Position numbers and translations under genes: made by a program. Shown here piece by piece: positions 17,058-26,144 of a stretch of 64,000 bases of DNA. Origin of the DNA: Caldisericia bacterium. Its GTDB lineage: Bacteria; Caldisericota; Caldisericia; JAAYUI01. Position 1 is the stretch's first letter. Each line of letters starts with the position of its first letter. The stretch covers positions 67,471 through 131,470 of the forward strand of contig JAGNLA010000005.1 of NCBI GenBank assembly GCA_017999835.1, written 5' to 3'. The notes under the pieces were generated by a model. That model saw only the letters and a list, made by a program, of their open reading frames with translations, was not told where the DNA came from and did no database searches.

Positions 17058-17474
17058 ATGAATCAAGAATTCGCTACAGCACTTTCAAGGATGCAAAACC
17101 TTGAGATAGCCCTCTGGATACTGATCGGAATCCTTTTTGTTGGCATGATGCTCATCATCCTTTTCGTGGTTCCGGCTATACTCCAGGCTAAGAGAACTTT
17201 AAATGAGGCCGAACAGGCCATGAAGACCGTCAACACCGACATTCTTCCAAAAGTAAACGGTATCCTTGATGAATCAGGGCCAGTGATCAAGAGCACTCTC
17301 GCATCACTTACAAATGCAATTCAAACCACACAAAGCATAATATCTGGAGTCGCATCCATTACACAATACATCCCAGTAATACTCCAGCCAGTATTTAGGA
17401 AAGTATTCACCACATTGTTCAACATTGGAAAATCGTTTTTTGGCAAAAACAAAAAAGGAGGAAAAAATGAGTGA
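17058..17474 (+). CDS. DUF948-like membrane protein
   Basis: 138 residues. One N-terminal membrane helix (ALWILIGILFVGMMLIILFV) is followed by a helical amphipathic region with the spacing of DUF948 proteins and a Lys/Gly-rich tail. GGAGG at 17044-17048 precedes ATG by 9 nt but lies in a potential stem. The YtxH-like gene overlaps its end by 8 nt; this pairing of DUF948 and YtxH genes is common in bacteria and is linked to general stress or envelope functions. Exact role unknown. Confidence 0.75.
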   Translation: MNQEFATALSRMQNLEIALWILIGILFVGMMLIILFVVPAILQAKRTLNEAEQAMKTVNTDILPKVNGILDESGPVIKSTLASLTNAIQTTQSIISGVASITQYIPVILQPVFRKVFTTLFNIGKSFFGKNKKGGKNE

Positions 17475-17700
17475 CCGTGAAAATGGCTTTTTTGCAGGCG
17501 TGCTCTTCGGAGCTGCTGTAGGTTTCTTGCTTGGAGTTCTTTTTGCCCCGGCAAAGGGTGAGGAAACGCGCAAGGTTATCGCTGACAAATCCAAGGATGT
17601 TGCAGGCGATATACAGTCAAAAACAGAAGAAATCATTGAAAGGATTAAGGCAAAAGTTGGCACCAAAGCTGAGCTTGCCGACGAATCCGAGCTTCACTAG
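17467..17700 (+). CDS. YtxH-domain protein
   Basis: 77 residues. A Gly-rich N-terminal membrane helix (FFAGVLFGAAVGFLLGVLFAP) followed by KGEETR and a charged amphipathic helix is the YtxH signature. AAGGAGG at 17455-17461 fixes ATG at 17467; the frame is open further upstream, but that part overlaps the preceding gene and has no SD. Small envelope stress-type protein of unclear function. Confidence 0.8.
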   Translation: MSDRENGFFAGVLFGAAVGFLLGVLFAPAKGEETRKVIADKSKDVAGDIQSKTEEIIERIKAKVGTKAELADESELH

Positions 17701-18941
17701 TGCTCAAAGTCTCAAAGGGAGACCTTGAGGTCTTCCTTAAAATTATCATCGCAATAGCAGTCATCGTAGGAGCCGCATTCCTCATTTATGTTTTGTGGCT
17801 CCTACGTTCTGTTATTATTTTATTTCTAATTGCTCTTGTTTTTGTGTTTTTGCTTCGACCTGCTGTTGATTGGCTTTCGAAGGGCAAAATCGACATAAAG
17901 ATGTTGAGGTTTGGCACAAAAACTCTTATAAAACCAAGAACGATTAATATCAAACTCCCCAGGCTCATATCTGTTTTTATAGTCATCATCCTCATGTTTG
18001 TTATCGTGTTGTTCATCGCAACACCAACAATCACAAAAACCATAGATCAGGCCAACAGCTTATTCTCATCAGTAAGCAATAATCTTCCAAGTATATCAAA
18101 CAAGGTCACCGAATGGGTCAAAACATCTTTCAAGATAACAAACGAACAGATTCAGACCTATCTTACATCCGTGCAGACAAGCATTGAAAATTTTCTTTAC
18201 GGCGCGGTCAAACAGCTCCCGGATATTTTGAAAAGTATATTCACAACATTTGCCGGCTATCTGTTCAATACATTTATAATTTTGATAATCGCAATCTTTT
18301 TCCTTCTCGACTGGGAAGCTGTCAACCGAGTACTGTTCTCCTTGCTACCCCAAAAAACGGCTGAGACTGCTAAAGGTCTTCTCCATGCTGTCTATGTCCA
18401 GATCTGGGGATACATCAAGGCACAAGCCTCATTGTCTTTTATGATTGGCGCGCTAATTGCAATTTTGTGTCTGATACTTGGTCTTAGCGATGCTTTCCTG
18501 ATCATTGGAGTTGTTGTTGCCATAGGCGAAATGGTACCATACATCGGACCGATGATCTCTTTCTCTGTAGGATTCCTGCTTACTTTTGTGACTGCCATAA
18601 CAACAGGCAATTTTGGATTGCTTGTCTGGTATTCTGTCGGTTTCCTGGTCATAGAACAAATCCTTGCCCAGGCTGTAGCTGCCCCGCTAATTGCCAAAAA
18701 AGCCAACACACATCCTCTGCTTGTCATACTCGTCATGTTCAGCTTCTCCACGCTTTTCAGTCCGTATGCTGTTTTGTTAGCTGTTCCATTCCTTGTTTTT
18801 GCCAAGGCAATCATCGGCTACCTGGTCAGCGAAAAGAAAGTGCTTGAGAAACTCGGCATCGCCCTTGAACCTGCAGCGCCACCGTTATCACCCCTGATCT
18901 CAAGGTTGCGACAGCCTTTTGTTAAAGAAATAAAAAAATGA
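17700..18941 (+). CDS. AI-2E family (PerM-like) transporter
   Basis: 413 residues from GTG at 17700, sharing one base with the preceding stop. Multiple membrane helices are evident: two near the N-terminus, and a C-terminal set containing LGLSDAFLIIGVVVAIGEMVPYIGP, the conserved Pro/Gly-rich signature of the family. Members export small molecules or act as Na+/H+ antiporters; the substrate cannot be told from sequence. A ~90-residue insertion around 40-90 has Lys-rich segments. It overlaps the following HAD gene by 4 nt (ATGA), so it is part of the operon starting at 17058. Confidence 0.82.
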   Translation: MLKVSKGDLEVFLKIIIAIAVIVGAAFLIYVLWLLRSVIILFLIALVFVFLLRPAVDWLSKGKIDIKMLRFGTKTLIKPRTINIKLPRLISVFIVIILMFVIVLFIATPTITKTIDQANSLFSSVSNNLPSISNKVTEWVKTSFKITNEQIQTYLTSVQTSIENFLYGAVKQLPDILKSIFTTFAGYLFNTFIILIIAIFFLLDWEAVNRVLFSLLPQKTAETAKGLLHAVYVQIWGYIKAQASLSFMIGALIAILCLILGLSDAFLIIGVVVAIGEMVPYIGPMISFSVGFLLTFVTAITTGNFGLLVWYSVGFLVIEQILAQAVAAPLIAKKANTHPLLVILVMFSFSTLFSPYAVLLAVPFLVFAKAIIGYLVSEKKVLEKLGIALEPAAPPLSPLISRLRQPFVKEIKK

Positions 18942-19735
18942 TAGAAGCTATCATTACTGATCTGGATGGAACATTGCTCTCTCCAGATGGAACAATTTCT
19001 AATGCCAACAAGTCAATCCTCCGGCAGGCAATGGACAAAAACATCAGAGTTATACTGGCTTCGGGTCGAAGATATCTTTCTGCTGAGCGGTTCGCAAGGG
19101 AGCTGGATATCGAGGACTACATCATCGCCTACTCAGGTGGCTGGATCAAAAGAATTGCCGACGAAAAACCAATTGTCAGTTTCGATATGCCTGTTACCGA
19201 ATCGGCAGAATACATCCAATTTGTTCGCAACAAGGTTGACCTTGTTGGTGTCTATATCGATGACACGTTTTACGTCCAACAGGAAAACGAATCCCTGACA
19301 AGGTACGAAGCCAGATCGCACCTGAAAGCCGTTGAAGTCGATGATGTTTCAGATTATATTCTCCAGTCGGATGCGAAACCGACAAAAATTTTCACTCTAG
19401 CCAACCCCGATATCCTTGAGACAATTTCAACTGAAATGAGCGAAAGGTTTGCCGGAGTTCTAGACTTTGTCAAATCATGGGACAACTATCTTGAGGTCGG
19501 CCCTGCCGGCATCAACAAAGGATCTTCGCTCAAGATTCTTTCCCAAATGACGAACCTAAATCTTGGCAATTCAGTATTTTTTGGTGACCAGCAAAACGAC
19601 ATTCCAGCAATGGAAGTCTGTGGCATCAGTGTAGCCATGGGCAACGCAACTGACGAGGTTAAGGCCAGAGCAACAATAATAGCACCAGACAACACACAGG
19701 ACGGGGTAGCCCGCGTCCTTGAAAGGATGATTTGA
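18938..19735 (+). CDS. HAD-superfamily hydrolase, Cof-type
   Basis: 265 residues. HAD motif I ITDLDGTLL at the start, motif II LASGRR near residue 41, a Cof-type (C2) cap, and motifs III/IV as Lys188 in GINKGSSLK with FGDQQNDIPAMEVCG. Such enzymes dephosphorylate sugar phosphates or cofactors; the substrate is not determinable. Overlaps both neighbours by 4 and 1 nt. Confidence 0.87.
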   Translation: MIEAIITDLDGTLLSPDGTISNANKSILRQAMDKNIRVILASGRRYLSAERFARELDIEDYIIAYSGGWIKRIADEKPIVSFDMPVTESAEYIQFVRNKVDLVGVYIDDTFYVQQENESLTRYEARSHLKAVEVDDVSDYILQSDAKPTKIFTLANPDILETISTEMSERFAGVLDFVKSWDNYLEVGPAGINKGSSLKILSQMTNLNLGNSVFFGDQQNDIPAMEVCGISVAMGNATDEVKARATIIAPDNTQDGVARVLERMI

Positions 19736-21438
19736 TGAGAAAACTTATGCTTCTTGTCTGCCTATGCATGCTGCCGTTTCCAACGGTTCATGCAGCTGAT
19801 GGGAAAGTTTCTGTCAAACCGATAGACAAGCAGGTCGCCATCGGGGACACCCTGAAAGTTGACGTCAGGGCTACAGGCCTTGCTGATCTTTCTTCAATAA
19901 AATTCCAGGTTACTTTTGAAAACCGCACAATAAGCCTTAAGAGCATCGAAAACGGCAGCCTTTTGGTCAACGATCCAAAGCCAATGTTTGTCGAACCGAC
20001 TGTTAGAAAAAACGGTGACAAAAGCACAGTGTTTTTCGGTGCTTCCTACACCAGCAGCAAAGACAAGTTTGCAGAATCAGGCACATTTTTCACCATGATC
20101 TTTGAGGCCATCGACAGTTCCAAAAGCTCGCCAATAAACATAGAACAGCTTGAAGGTCGAAACTACCGTTTTGAAGTTGTGCCGCTTACATCAGAAAACT
20201 CAGAGATATCGGTCAAGGCAAACCCAATAAAGCCAAATCTGATTGTCGACCCAAAAGAACTTGATTTTGGCACGCTGCGTTCAGGGGAAAAGAAAACATT
20301 GAAAGTCCATTTGAGCAATGACGGCAAGGCAGGTCTCAAAGGCACTCTGGAGCCTGACAACACCTGGATAGAAGTTGACCCAGCCAAGTTTGAGTCAGAT
20401 GAACTAGATATTTCCATCACCGTTCAGCCGGTAGTAGGACTATTGTTGAACATGCAGCAAATCGGTTACCTTCAAGTTGTGACAAACGGCGGTTCTCAGA
20501 GTGTTCGCTGTAAATTTTACTACCAGGAGACAGCTGTTGATGACCTTCCTCCAGATCTGACCATTACTGAACCAAAGGACAAAACACTGGTTAACAAGTC
20601 GAGCATTCATATCATCGGCAGAACAAACCCTGGCGTTGCAATCTATATTGGAAACAACCAAAAAGACGTTGCAGCAGACGGCTCCTTTGACATCCTCTAC
20701 GACCTTCATGAGGGTCAAAACACAATAAAAGTTACAGCCAAGAAAGACACAGGTAAAACAACCGATTCAGTCGTCAATGTCACACTGGACTCGATGGCTC
20801 CATCTCTAACGGTCAAAGACCCTGGCACAATAGTCCACTCCTCGCCAATCTGGATTGAAGGCGCCACGGAAAAGACGGCCATTATCCGCGCCAACGGCAA
20901 AAATAACAAACCGGACAACAACGGAAACTTCAAAATCGCTTTCGACCTCAAGGCTGGCGAGAACAAGCTGGAACTGTTTGCAGTAGACGAGGCCGGCAAC
21001 AGCACCCCCTGGGGCAAGGTCATCACCTTTGTTCCCCAGGAAATCATCAGGGTGAGGATGTGGGTTGGAAAACCTGAAGCCTACGTAAACGATCAGCTCG
21101 AGTATTTGAAAGTCCCACCAACAATTAAAAACGGCAAAACCTTTGTCCCACTCAGGTTTGTTTCAGACAGGTTCAAGGCGACTGTAAACTGGGATCCAAA
21201 AACAAGATCAGTCACTGTCAAAGGACAGAAGCACACATCAACGGTTTTTGTCGATTCCAAAAACGCTTTCCTTGATGGGCAGCCTAAGCTTTTGGAGGCA
21301 GCCCCATTCATAACAAACGGTTCGACCATGGTTCCGTTGCGTTTTATCGCCCAGGACACACTGACAGCCCTCATTGACTGGGATGCAAACGAAAAACGCA
21401 TCGATCTGATCTTGACCATCGACATTTCAACACCGTGA
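19735..21438 (+). CDS. Secreted cohesin-like / Ig-like / stalk-domain protein
   Basis: 567 residues from ATG at 19735 (TGATG overlap with the HAD stop; the TTG at 19732 is unlikely). Signal peptide MRKLMLLVCLCMLPFPTVHA. Residues ~22-150 resemble a cohesin/type-III-like beta sandwich (GDTLKVDVRATGLADLSSIKFQ, then SGTFFTMIFEA). The middle holds Ig-like repeats (PDLTITEPKDKTLVN, LTVKDPGTIVHSSPIWI). The C-terminal ~135 residues are two stalk units (FVPLRFVSDRF, MVPLRFIAQDT). Likely surface-exposed scaffold or binding protein. No partner dockerins are obvious in the window. Confidence 0.8.
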   Translation: MRKLMLLVCLCMLPFPTVHAADGKVSVKPIDKQVAIGDTLKVDVRATGLADLSSIKFQVTFENRTISLKSIENGSLLVNDPKPMFVEPTVRKNGDKSTVFFGASYTSSKDKFAESGTFFTMIFEAIDSSKSSPINIEQLEGRNYRFEVVPLTSENSEISVKANPIKPNLIVDPKELDFGTLRSGEKKTLKVHLSNDGKAGLKGTLEPDNTWIEVDPAKFESDELDISITVQPVVGLLLNMQQIGYLQVVTNGGSQSVRCKFYYQETAVDDLPPDLTITEPKDKTLVNKSSIHIIGRTNPGVAIYIGNNQKDVAADGSFDILYDLHEGQNTIKVTAKKDTGKTTDSVVNVTLDSMAPSLTVKDPGTIVHSSPIWIEGATEKTAIIRANGKNNKPDNNGNFKIAFDLKAGENKLELFAVDEAGNSTPWGKVITFVPQEIIRVRMWVGKPEAYVNDQLEYLKVPPTIKNGKTFVPLRFVSDRFKATVNWDPKTRSVTVKGQKHTSTVFVDSKNAFLDGQPKLLEAAPFITNGSTMVPLRFIAQDTLTALIDWDANEKRIDLILTIDISTP

Positions 21439-22325
21439 GAGCCTCATACGGATCGCTTCAGCTTCTGGGTATAAAACCTGGAGATTATAACTTCACTCCC
21501 AGAGCCATCTATCTGCTCATCGGCGACGCCTGCGAGGGTGGATGTTTGTTTTGTCCACAATCATCAGGCAACCCAGAAAGACTTTCCAGGGTGACCTGGC
21601 CTGAGGTTGACCAGGCTGACATCATTAAAGCCATTGGCAAAGCCAACCTCAACAGGATTTGCATCCAGGCAACAAGGTCGTCGGCAACAAAAGCTGACGT
21701 GATTGCCTTTCTCAAGCTGGCGCTCCCGCTGACCTGCGCTCCGATCTCGGTTTCAATGCACATTGAGACCCTTAGTGACGCCAGAGATCTTTTTGAAGCA
21801 GGTGCAGCCAACATCAGCATCGCCCTCGACACTGCAACCGAAGAGTTGAGCAAAAGGATCAAAAACAAACCGCTCCAGCCATCGATTAACCTCCTCAAAG
21901 AGATAGCCAAATTCTTCCCCGGTCAGGTAACCACTCACCTAATCGCAGGACTTGGTGAAACACAGGAGCAGATAGTTGAACTGGCAAGAGACCTCATCAA
22001 ATCGGACGTTGTGGTGAGCTTGTTTGCCTTCACACCAATTCCTGGCACGCCGCTTGAAAACCTCCAGCCACCAGACCTCAAACCCTACAGACAGGTTCAA
22101 ACTGCTCTGGCATTGATCAGAAAAAATCACGACTGGAAGATTGATTACAAAAACGGGCAGATTCAAAATCTTGGTGATTATGAAGGTCAGGTTACACCAC
22201 AAGACTACCAGAATCCTGGCTGCAAAGGCTGCAACCGCCCATACTACAACGAAAAACCGGGGGGAATACTTTACAACCATCCAAACCCACCCGATATGGA
22301 ACAAATTCTCAAGGAGCTCAAATAA
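21435..22325 (+). CDS. Radical SAM protein, biotin-synthase-like
   Basis: 296 residues from GTG at 21435, overlapping the previous stop by 4 nt. CEGGCLFC (CxxxCxxC) near residue 34 binds the SAM [4Fe-4S] cluster. The barrel core resembles BioB/LipA-type enzymes (MHIETLSDARDLFEAGA; LIAGLGETQEQIVELA). Near the C-terminus, NPGCKGCNRPYYNE adds a CxxC that could ligate an auxiliary cluster. Similar C-termini occur in archaeal-type lipoyl synthase subunits (LipS), which would fit with lpdA in the window, but only one such protein is here and the assignment is tentative. Radical SAM membership is certain. Confidence 0.85.
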   Translation: MRASYGSLQLLGIKPGDYNFTPRAIYLLIGDACEGGCLFCPQSSGNPERLSRVTWPEVDQADIIKAIGKANLNRICIQATRSSATKADVIAFLKLALPLTCAPISVSMHIETLSDARDLFEAGAANISIALDTATEELSKRIKNKPLQPSINLLKEIAKFFPGQVTTHLIAGLGETQEQIVELARDLIKSDVVVSLFAFTPIPGTPLENLQPPDLKPYRQVQTALALIRKNHDWKIDYKNGQIQNLGDYEGQVTPQDYQNPGCKGCNRPYYNEKPGGILYNHPNPPDMEQILKELK

Positions 22326-23510
22326 ATGCGCATAAAAACAATAGTCTTTACAATTGCTGCGACAATATCCCTTTCTTTGCTGGCCGGATGCGGCAACAGC
22401 GCCACAGTCAAGGTCAAAGGTGATATTGACTGGTCAATCCTCAAAAAATCGGTCACCTACGCCTCGATTGTAAAAAACTCATGGAAAGCTGCAGAAAAAA
22501 TAGACCTTCCAAAGGTCAACGTCAACCTAACGCAGCCATTACCACCATTTGAAACTGTCGACCAGCTTGCCGGTGGGCAGGGAACAATGAAAGAAATGGT
22601 TGCCGCATCGGACAAAATAGAACTGCTCAAAGATCATGCAACCAAACTCATGACCGATTCACTTGAAGGCTGGGACATGGACAGGGCAGCCACAAGGGCT
22701 GAAAACATTGCAAACATAATGCACATCAAGCAACCTTTCACAGAAATCCTCATCCAGCCAGACCCAGTGTTGCCATCTGGTCTTTCAAGAACCGTCATCG
22801 AAGGCACAACTGCCAGAATAATCATTCCATCAGGCATTGCTCAAAAAGATTTCGATACGGCCTATATCAATGCTCTTTTAACATGGGAGCTAAAAAACAA
22901 AAAACCAGATTTTTCAAGACTGGAGCAGTTTTGCATTGCCAATGGAGCATTCCTGCCAGCAACAGAGCAGTTTGCTTCAGACCTTGCATTTGCCATGAAC
23001 ACATGGGTAGAAGGAACGATTGAACCGGACTATCGCACATATTTGCTCAAATCATCGCTGGACTTTGGACATGTCTTCACCCCACAGGTTTCCCAGTGGG
23101 CTGGCAATTATTTTCATTTTCTTGGCAACGTTACGCTTTCCGATGTCATCGAAAGCGCAGTCAAAGACTGCGAAAATCCTCTCTATCAACAGCTCTATTC
23201 AAGCCTGAAAAATCACGGTCATCTCCCTCTCAAGCTTGAGGACAGTTCAGAAGGCGTCAAAATTGCCGGGTTCGAAAACGACAAAGCCGAAAACACAGGG
23301 TTGCTTATTGGCGACATTGTCACCGAATTCGACAAGATTCCAGTCAAATCGACATGGAACATCTCTAGCATCCTTTTTGACAAGAACCCAGGTGAAACAC
23401 TGACAATAAACATTATCAGGCATGAAGTCAAAGGAACTGCAAAAAGCTACGTTACGCTGGAACAGATTGGCGGAAGAGTCAAACTGGTTTATAAAATCGA
23501 GCTTGAATGA
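22326..23510 (+). CDS. Lipoprotein with C-terminal PDZ-like domain
   Basis: 394 residues. Lipoprotein signal peptide with lipobox LLAGCGN (Cys ~22). The middle has a protease-like arrangement without a recognisable catalytic motif. Residues ~300-394 look like a PDZ domain (VKIAGFENDKAENTGLLIGDIVTEFDKIPV, here split by my reading into the GLLIGDIV core and the ETLTINIIR strand). It starts right after the radical SAM stop, ending the operon. Probably an anchored periplasmic or surface protein; exact role unknown. Confidence 0.75.
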   Translation: MRIKTIVFTIAATISLSLLAGCGNSATVKVKGDIDWSILKKSVTYASIVKNSWKAAEKIDLPKVNVNLTQPLPPFETVDQLAGGQGTMKEMVAASDKIELLKDHATKLMTDSLEGWDMDRAATRAENIANIMHIKQPFTEILIQPDPVLPSGLSRTVIEGTTARIIIPSGIAQKDFDTAYINALLTWELKNKKPDFSRLEQFCIANGAFLPATEQFASDLAFAMNTWVEGTIEPDYRTYLLKSSLDFGHVFTPQVSQWAGNYFHFLGNVTLSDVIESAVKDCENPLYQQLYSSLKNHGHLPLKLEDSSEGVKIAGFENDKAENTGLLIGDIVTEFDKIPVKSTWNISSILFDKNPGETLTINIIRHEVKGTAKSYVTLEQIGGRVKLVYKIELE

Positions 23511-23522
23511 TTTTCTGTTAAA

Positions 23523-24215
23523 TTATTCTTCAGTCGGTTTGACCGGAAGCGTTAACGACAAAAAATTTCTAAGCATTTCTTGTCCAAACCAGAAACCTGG
23601 AACAGGCAGCTCCGGATGAAACTGGAAACCGTAGATGGGTTTTGTTTTGTGTCTTACACCTGCAATTATCTGGTATGAAGTTCTGGTTTCACCAAGTTTT
23701 ACAAAGTCCTGTGGCACCTTTGACAACGACCAGTTGTGCCTGACTGCAACCAGGAAACCTGCAAGCGGGACTGATTTAAAAACCGGATCCGAGCCATAGG
23801 TGTTTACCGGGATGAAGGTTGCGTTGCCCTGTCCACCTTTGAAATCCATTGTGACCGTTTTGTCCCAAGTGGTTGATATGAGCTGGTGACCATAGCAAAT
23901 TCCAAAAATCGGCCCATCAAATTCTTCGAGAACCCTCTTTGAAAGTGTCCTGAAACCCGCAGGATCACCAACATGATCCGGTGAACCAGAGAAAATTATT
24001 GTCTTGTCAGAATCTTTCACCGAGTCTAAGCTGAAACTTGACTGGCAAAATTGTGTTTCAATGGTATTGTGCTTAATTGGAGCAGGCGCAACACCCTGTC
24101 GCATTACTCTCACAAGCCTTATATTTTCATCATCAAGGCAGTTGCAGACAGATGAAATCAATGAATTTATGTGTCGGGTTCCAAAATCGACAATCAAAAC
24201 TTTTTGTGAACTCAT
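23523..24215 (-). CDS. Class I glutamine amidotransferase (GuaA N-terminal-like)
   Basis: 230 residues. The Cys-His-Glu triad is complete: Cys in FGICYGHQ, His and Glu in FQFHPELP. This hydrolyses glutamine and passes ammonia to a synthase. It resembles the GATase half of GMP synthase but no ATP-pyrophosphatase domain or gene follows, so it may serve another acceptor or act as a separate GuaA subunit. Start ATG at 24215 follows an AT-rich stretch without an SD. Confidence 0.82.
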   Translation of the reverse strand: MSSQKVLIVDFGTRHINSLISSVCNCLDDENIRLVRVMRQGVAPAPIKHNTIETQFCQSSFSLDSVKDSDKTIIFSGSPDHVGDPAGFRTLSKRVLEEFDGPIFGICYGHQLISTTWDKTVTMDFKGGQGNATFIPVNTYGSDPVFKSVPLAGFLVAVRHNWSLSKVPQDFVKLGETRTSYQIIAGVRHKTKPIYGFQFHPELPVPGFWFGQEMLRNFLSLTLPVKPTEE

Positions 24216-24285
24216 AACAAAATTGTCTTTATGAAATTAAACAAAACAAGATGTTTTTGGTATATCATTTAATTAATATTTTCTC

Positions 24286-24320
24286 CAACAAACAAAAACC
24301 CCGCTTGATAAGCGGGGTTT
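24286..24320 (-). terminator. Intrinsic terminator of the DUF4352-like lipoprotein gene
   Basis: AAACCCCGCTT (24296-24306), 3-nt loop, AAGCGGGGTTT (24310-24320), a perfect 11-bp stem. On the minus strand a T-rich tail (TTTTTGTTTGTT) follows, so it ends the gene at 24349-24906. Confidence 0.88.
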
Positions 24321-24348
24321 AATTGGCTAAGTGATAAACAGCGTCCAA

Positions 24349-24906
24349 CTATGGAATATCGATTGTTACCATATCATCACTAAGAATGTCCGGTGTTTTC
24401 ATTGTGAGCTTCCAACCAGAAACTGAAAGTGATGAATCACCCGGAACTTTGAAATACCATTCACCTATTGATTCTTTTCCGGCAGTAAAGTCTGTGTCAT
24501 TGAGAACGCCATCGGTAATTACTTCATCGCCATATTCTTTCCCATCTGGCGAAACAAGCTTTGCGTCAGCAAAAAGAGAGCTGAATGTTGATTTGCTCAT
24601 ACCTTCATTTTTGCAAACGAACTTTATCCAGACATAAATCTGTCCTGCTTCTTCACCCATGGTAATACCGCCAAGCTTGTAACCTTCCTCAATCTTGGTT
24701 TCCAGTAGTTTGTAGCTGTAGTTTCCAGCTTTCACCCAATCAGCTGTTGCGGCTGGGGTTTCCGTTTCGGTCTTTACTTCAGTTTCAGTTTTACCATCGG
24801 TTACAACCTTGTCATCTTTGACAGGTTCATTGTTCTCTCCACCACAGGCAACAAATGTCATTGACACCGCAAGAACAAGCACAAGCAACCAAGCAATCTT
24901 TTTCAT
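24349..24906 (-). CDS. Lipoprotein, DUF4352-like
   Basis: 185 residues. AAGGAGG stands 8 nt before ATG at 24906; the ATG at 24912 is too close to the SD. Signal peptide with lipobox FVACGG. A Lys/Glu/Thr-rich linker (~20-55) leads to a DUF4352-type Ig-like domain (IYVWIKFVCKNEG, LVSPDGKEY, WYFKVPGDSSL). Surface-anchored; function unknown. The next upstream gene encodes a similar lipoprotein. Confidence 0.8.
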   Translation of the reverse strand: MKKIAWLLVLVLAVSMTFVACGGENNEPVKDDKVVTDGKTETEVKTETETPAATADWVKAGNYSYKLLETKIEEGYKLGGITMGEEAGQIYVWIKFVCKNEGMSKSTFSSLFADAKLVSPDGKEYGDEVITDGVLNDTDFTAGKESIGEWYFKVPGDSSLSVSGWKLTMKTPDILSDDMVTIDIP

Positions 24907-24995
24907 GTCCATCCTCCTTAATGTTATATACGGTTATATTAACAAACTTAACTTTTGATGTAAATATGTGAATTTCTTATTACAAATAATTCGTA

Positions 24996-25502
24996 TTATT
25001 TAAGGATAATTTCGGCTTTTGGCTGTTCTCTCTGGCCAATGTGGGTCATGTTCAGCTTCATGCCTGCAGTCACAAGGTTCATGTCGCCAGGCATCTTGAA
25101 ATAGATACTGCCTGAAACAGTTTCTCCTGCCTTGCAGTCAACCTTGTCCAACGCTCCGTCAACAAACAGCTCATACTGGGAAATATTGCCTTTGCCATCA
25201 TCAAGCTCTGGGGTGAGCATACCAAGCATGAACATACTATCTTGATCCATGTTGTTTCTGGCAGTGATGTCGACTTTGACAAAGACATACCCTTCCTCGG
25301 TTTTCTCCTGACCTGTCACCATTATGGATTTTACGACCGACTGGCTGTCAACTTTTACAGCCCACTCACCCAGGTTGGCAAACTCCGGGTCTGGGAGCTT
25401 TGAGCCACCATTATCAGGGGTCACCTTTACATCACCACCACAGGCAACAGCCATCATTGGTATCAAAACCATCAGCAACGCAGCAGAAATAATTCTCTTC
25501 AT
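24996..25502 (-). CDS. Lipoprotein, DUF4352-like paralogue
   Basis: 168 residues from ATG at 25502 (GGAGG, 5-nt gap). Lipobox MAVACGG. The C-terminal Ig-like domain shares phrases with the preceding lipoprotein (VFVKVDITARNN; GSIYFKMPGDMNL against WYFKVPGDSSL), marking the two as tandem paralogues. Gene-specific promoter not identified. Confidence 0.78.
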   Translation of the reverse strand: MKRIISAALLMVLIPMMAVACGGDVKVTPDNGGSKLPDPEFANLGEWAVKVDSQSVVKSIMVTGQEKTEEGYVFVKVDITARNNMDQDSMFMLGMLTPELDDGKGNISQYELFVDGALDKVDCKAGETVSGSIYFKMPGDMNLVTAGMKLNMTHIGQREQPKAEIILK

Positions 25503-25567
25503 TTTTTCCTCCAAAGTCATATTTGAATTTACAGCTCTAGATGTCGTTTTGCAAGTTTTTATAAAAA

Positions 25568-25993
25568 CTAGATTTCAGGTGGGGTGTTCATCTCAAAAAC
25601 GAGCAGGTCATAACCATGACTGTCTCTAAAAATCATCTTGATTCCTGCAACTTCCAGCGTCTTTACCTGTTTAATCAGCTCAAAGAAGTTAGATTCCGCT
25701 CTCATTGCCTCCTCTGTACCTGCCATTTTTGTTGAAACAAACTGACCGAAAGTGATGTCGTAACCGTCGATGGAGTAATCACCGCTGTAAGAATTCACTG
25801 CTGACTTTCCTGACATTGTTTTATCATCAAAGTTTGCAGTTATTTCATAAGCATCAGCTTTAATAGATGAAATTGACCAGGCAACAAGCTTCCACCCTGT
25901 CCGCTCCAGGGAAACCGACTGTTTTTTCCCAACACAACCTGACAATACCAAAACCAACACGGTCAGAGCTGAGAACATGGCTGTTTTTCTCAT
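25568..25993 (-). CDS. Lipoprotein with META-like domain
   Basis: 141 residues from ATG at 25993 (AAGGAG, 7-nt gap). Lipobox LVLSGCVG. The mature part resembles a META/HslJ domain (RTGWKLVAWSISS; ANFDDKTMSGKSAVNSYSGDY; DITFGQFVSTKMA). Members are anchored envelope proteins of unclear function. Third consecutive minus-strand lipoprotein. Confidence 0.78.
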   Translation of the reverse strand: MRKTAMFSALTVLVLVLSGCVGKKQSVSLERTGWKLVAWSISSIKADAYEITANFDDKTMSGKSAVNSYSGDYSIDGYDITFGQFVSTKMAGTEEAMRAESNFFELIKQVKTLEVAGIKMIFRDSHGYDLLVFEMNTPPEI

Positions 25994-26144
25994 TTTTCTC
26001 TCCTTTTGTACTTTGTAAACATCATTCACGTTTCATACAATTAGACGTATTCTAAAGTTCCAGGATTATAAACATCAATTATTTGCAATTAACCAGACGT
26101 TGGTTATTATTCATTCAAAAGACTCAGCGTATCCCGGAGGAAAC

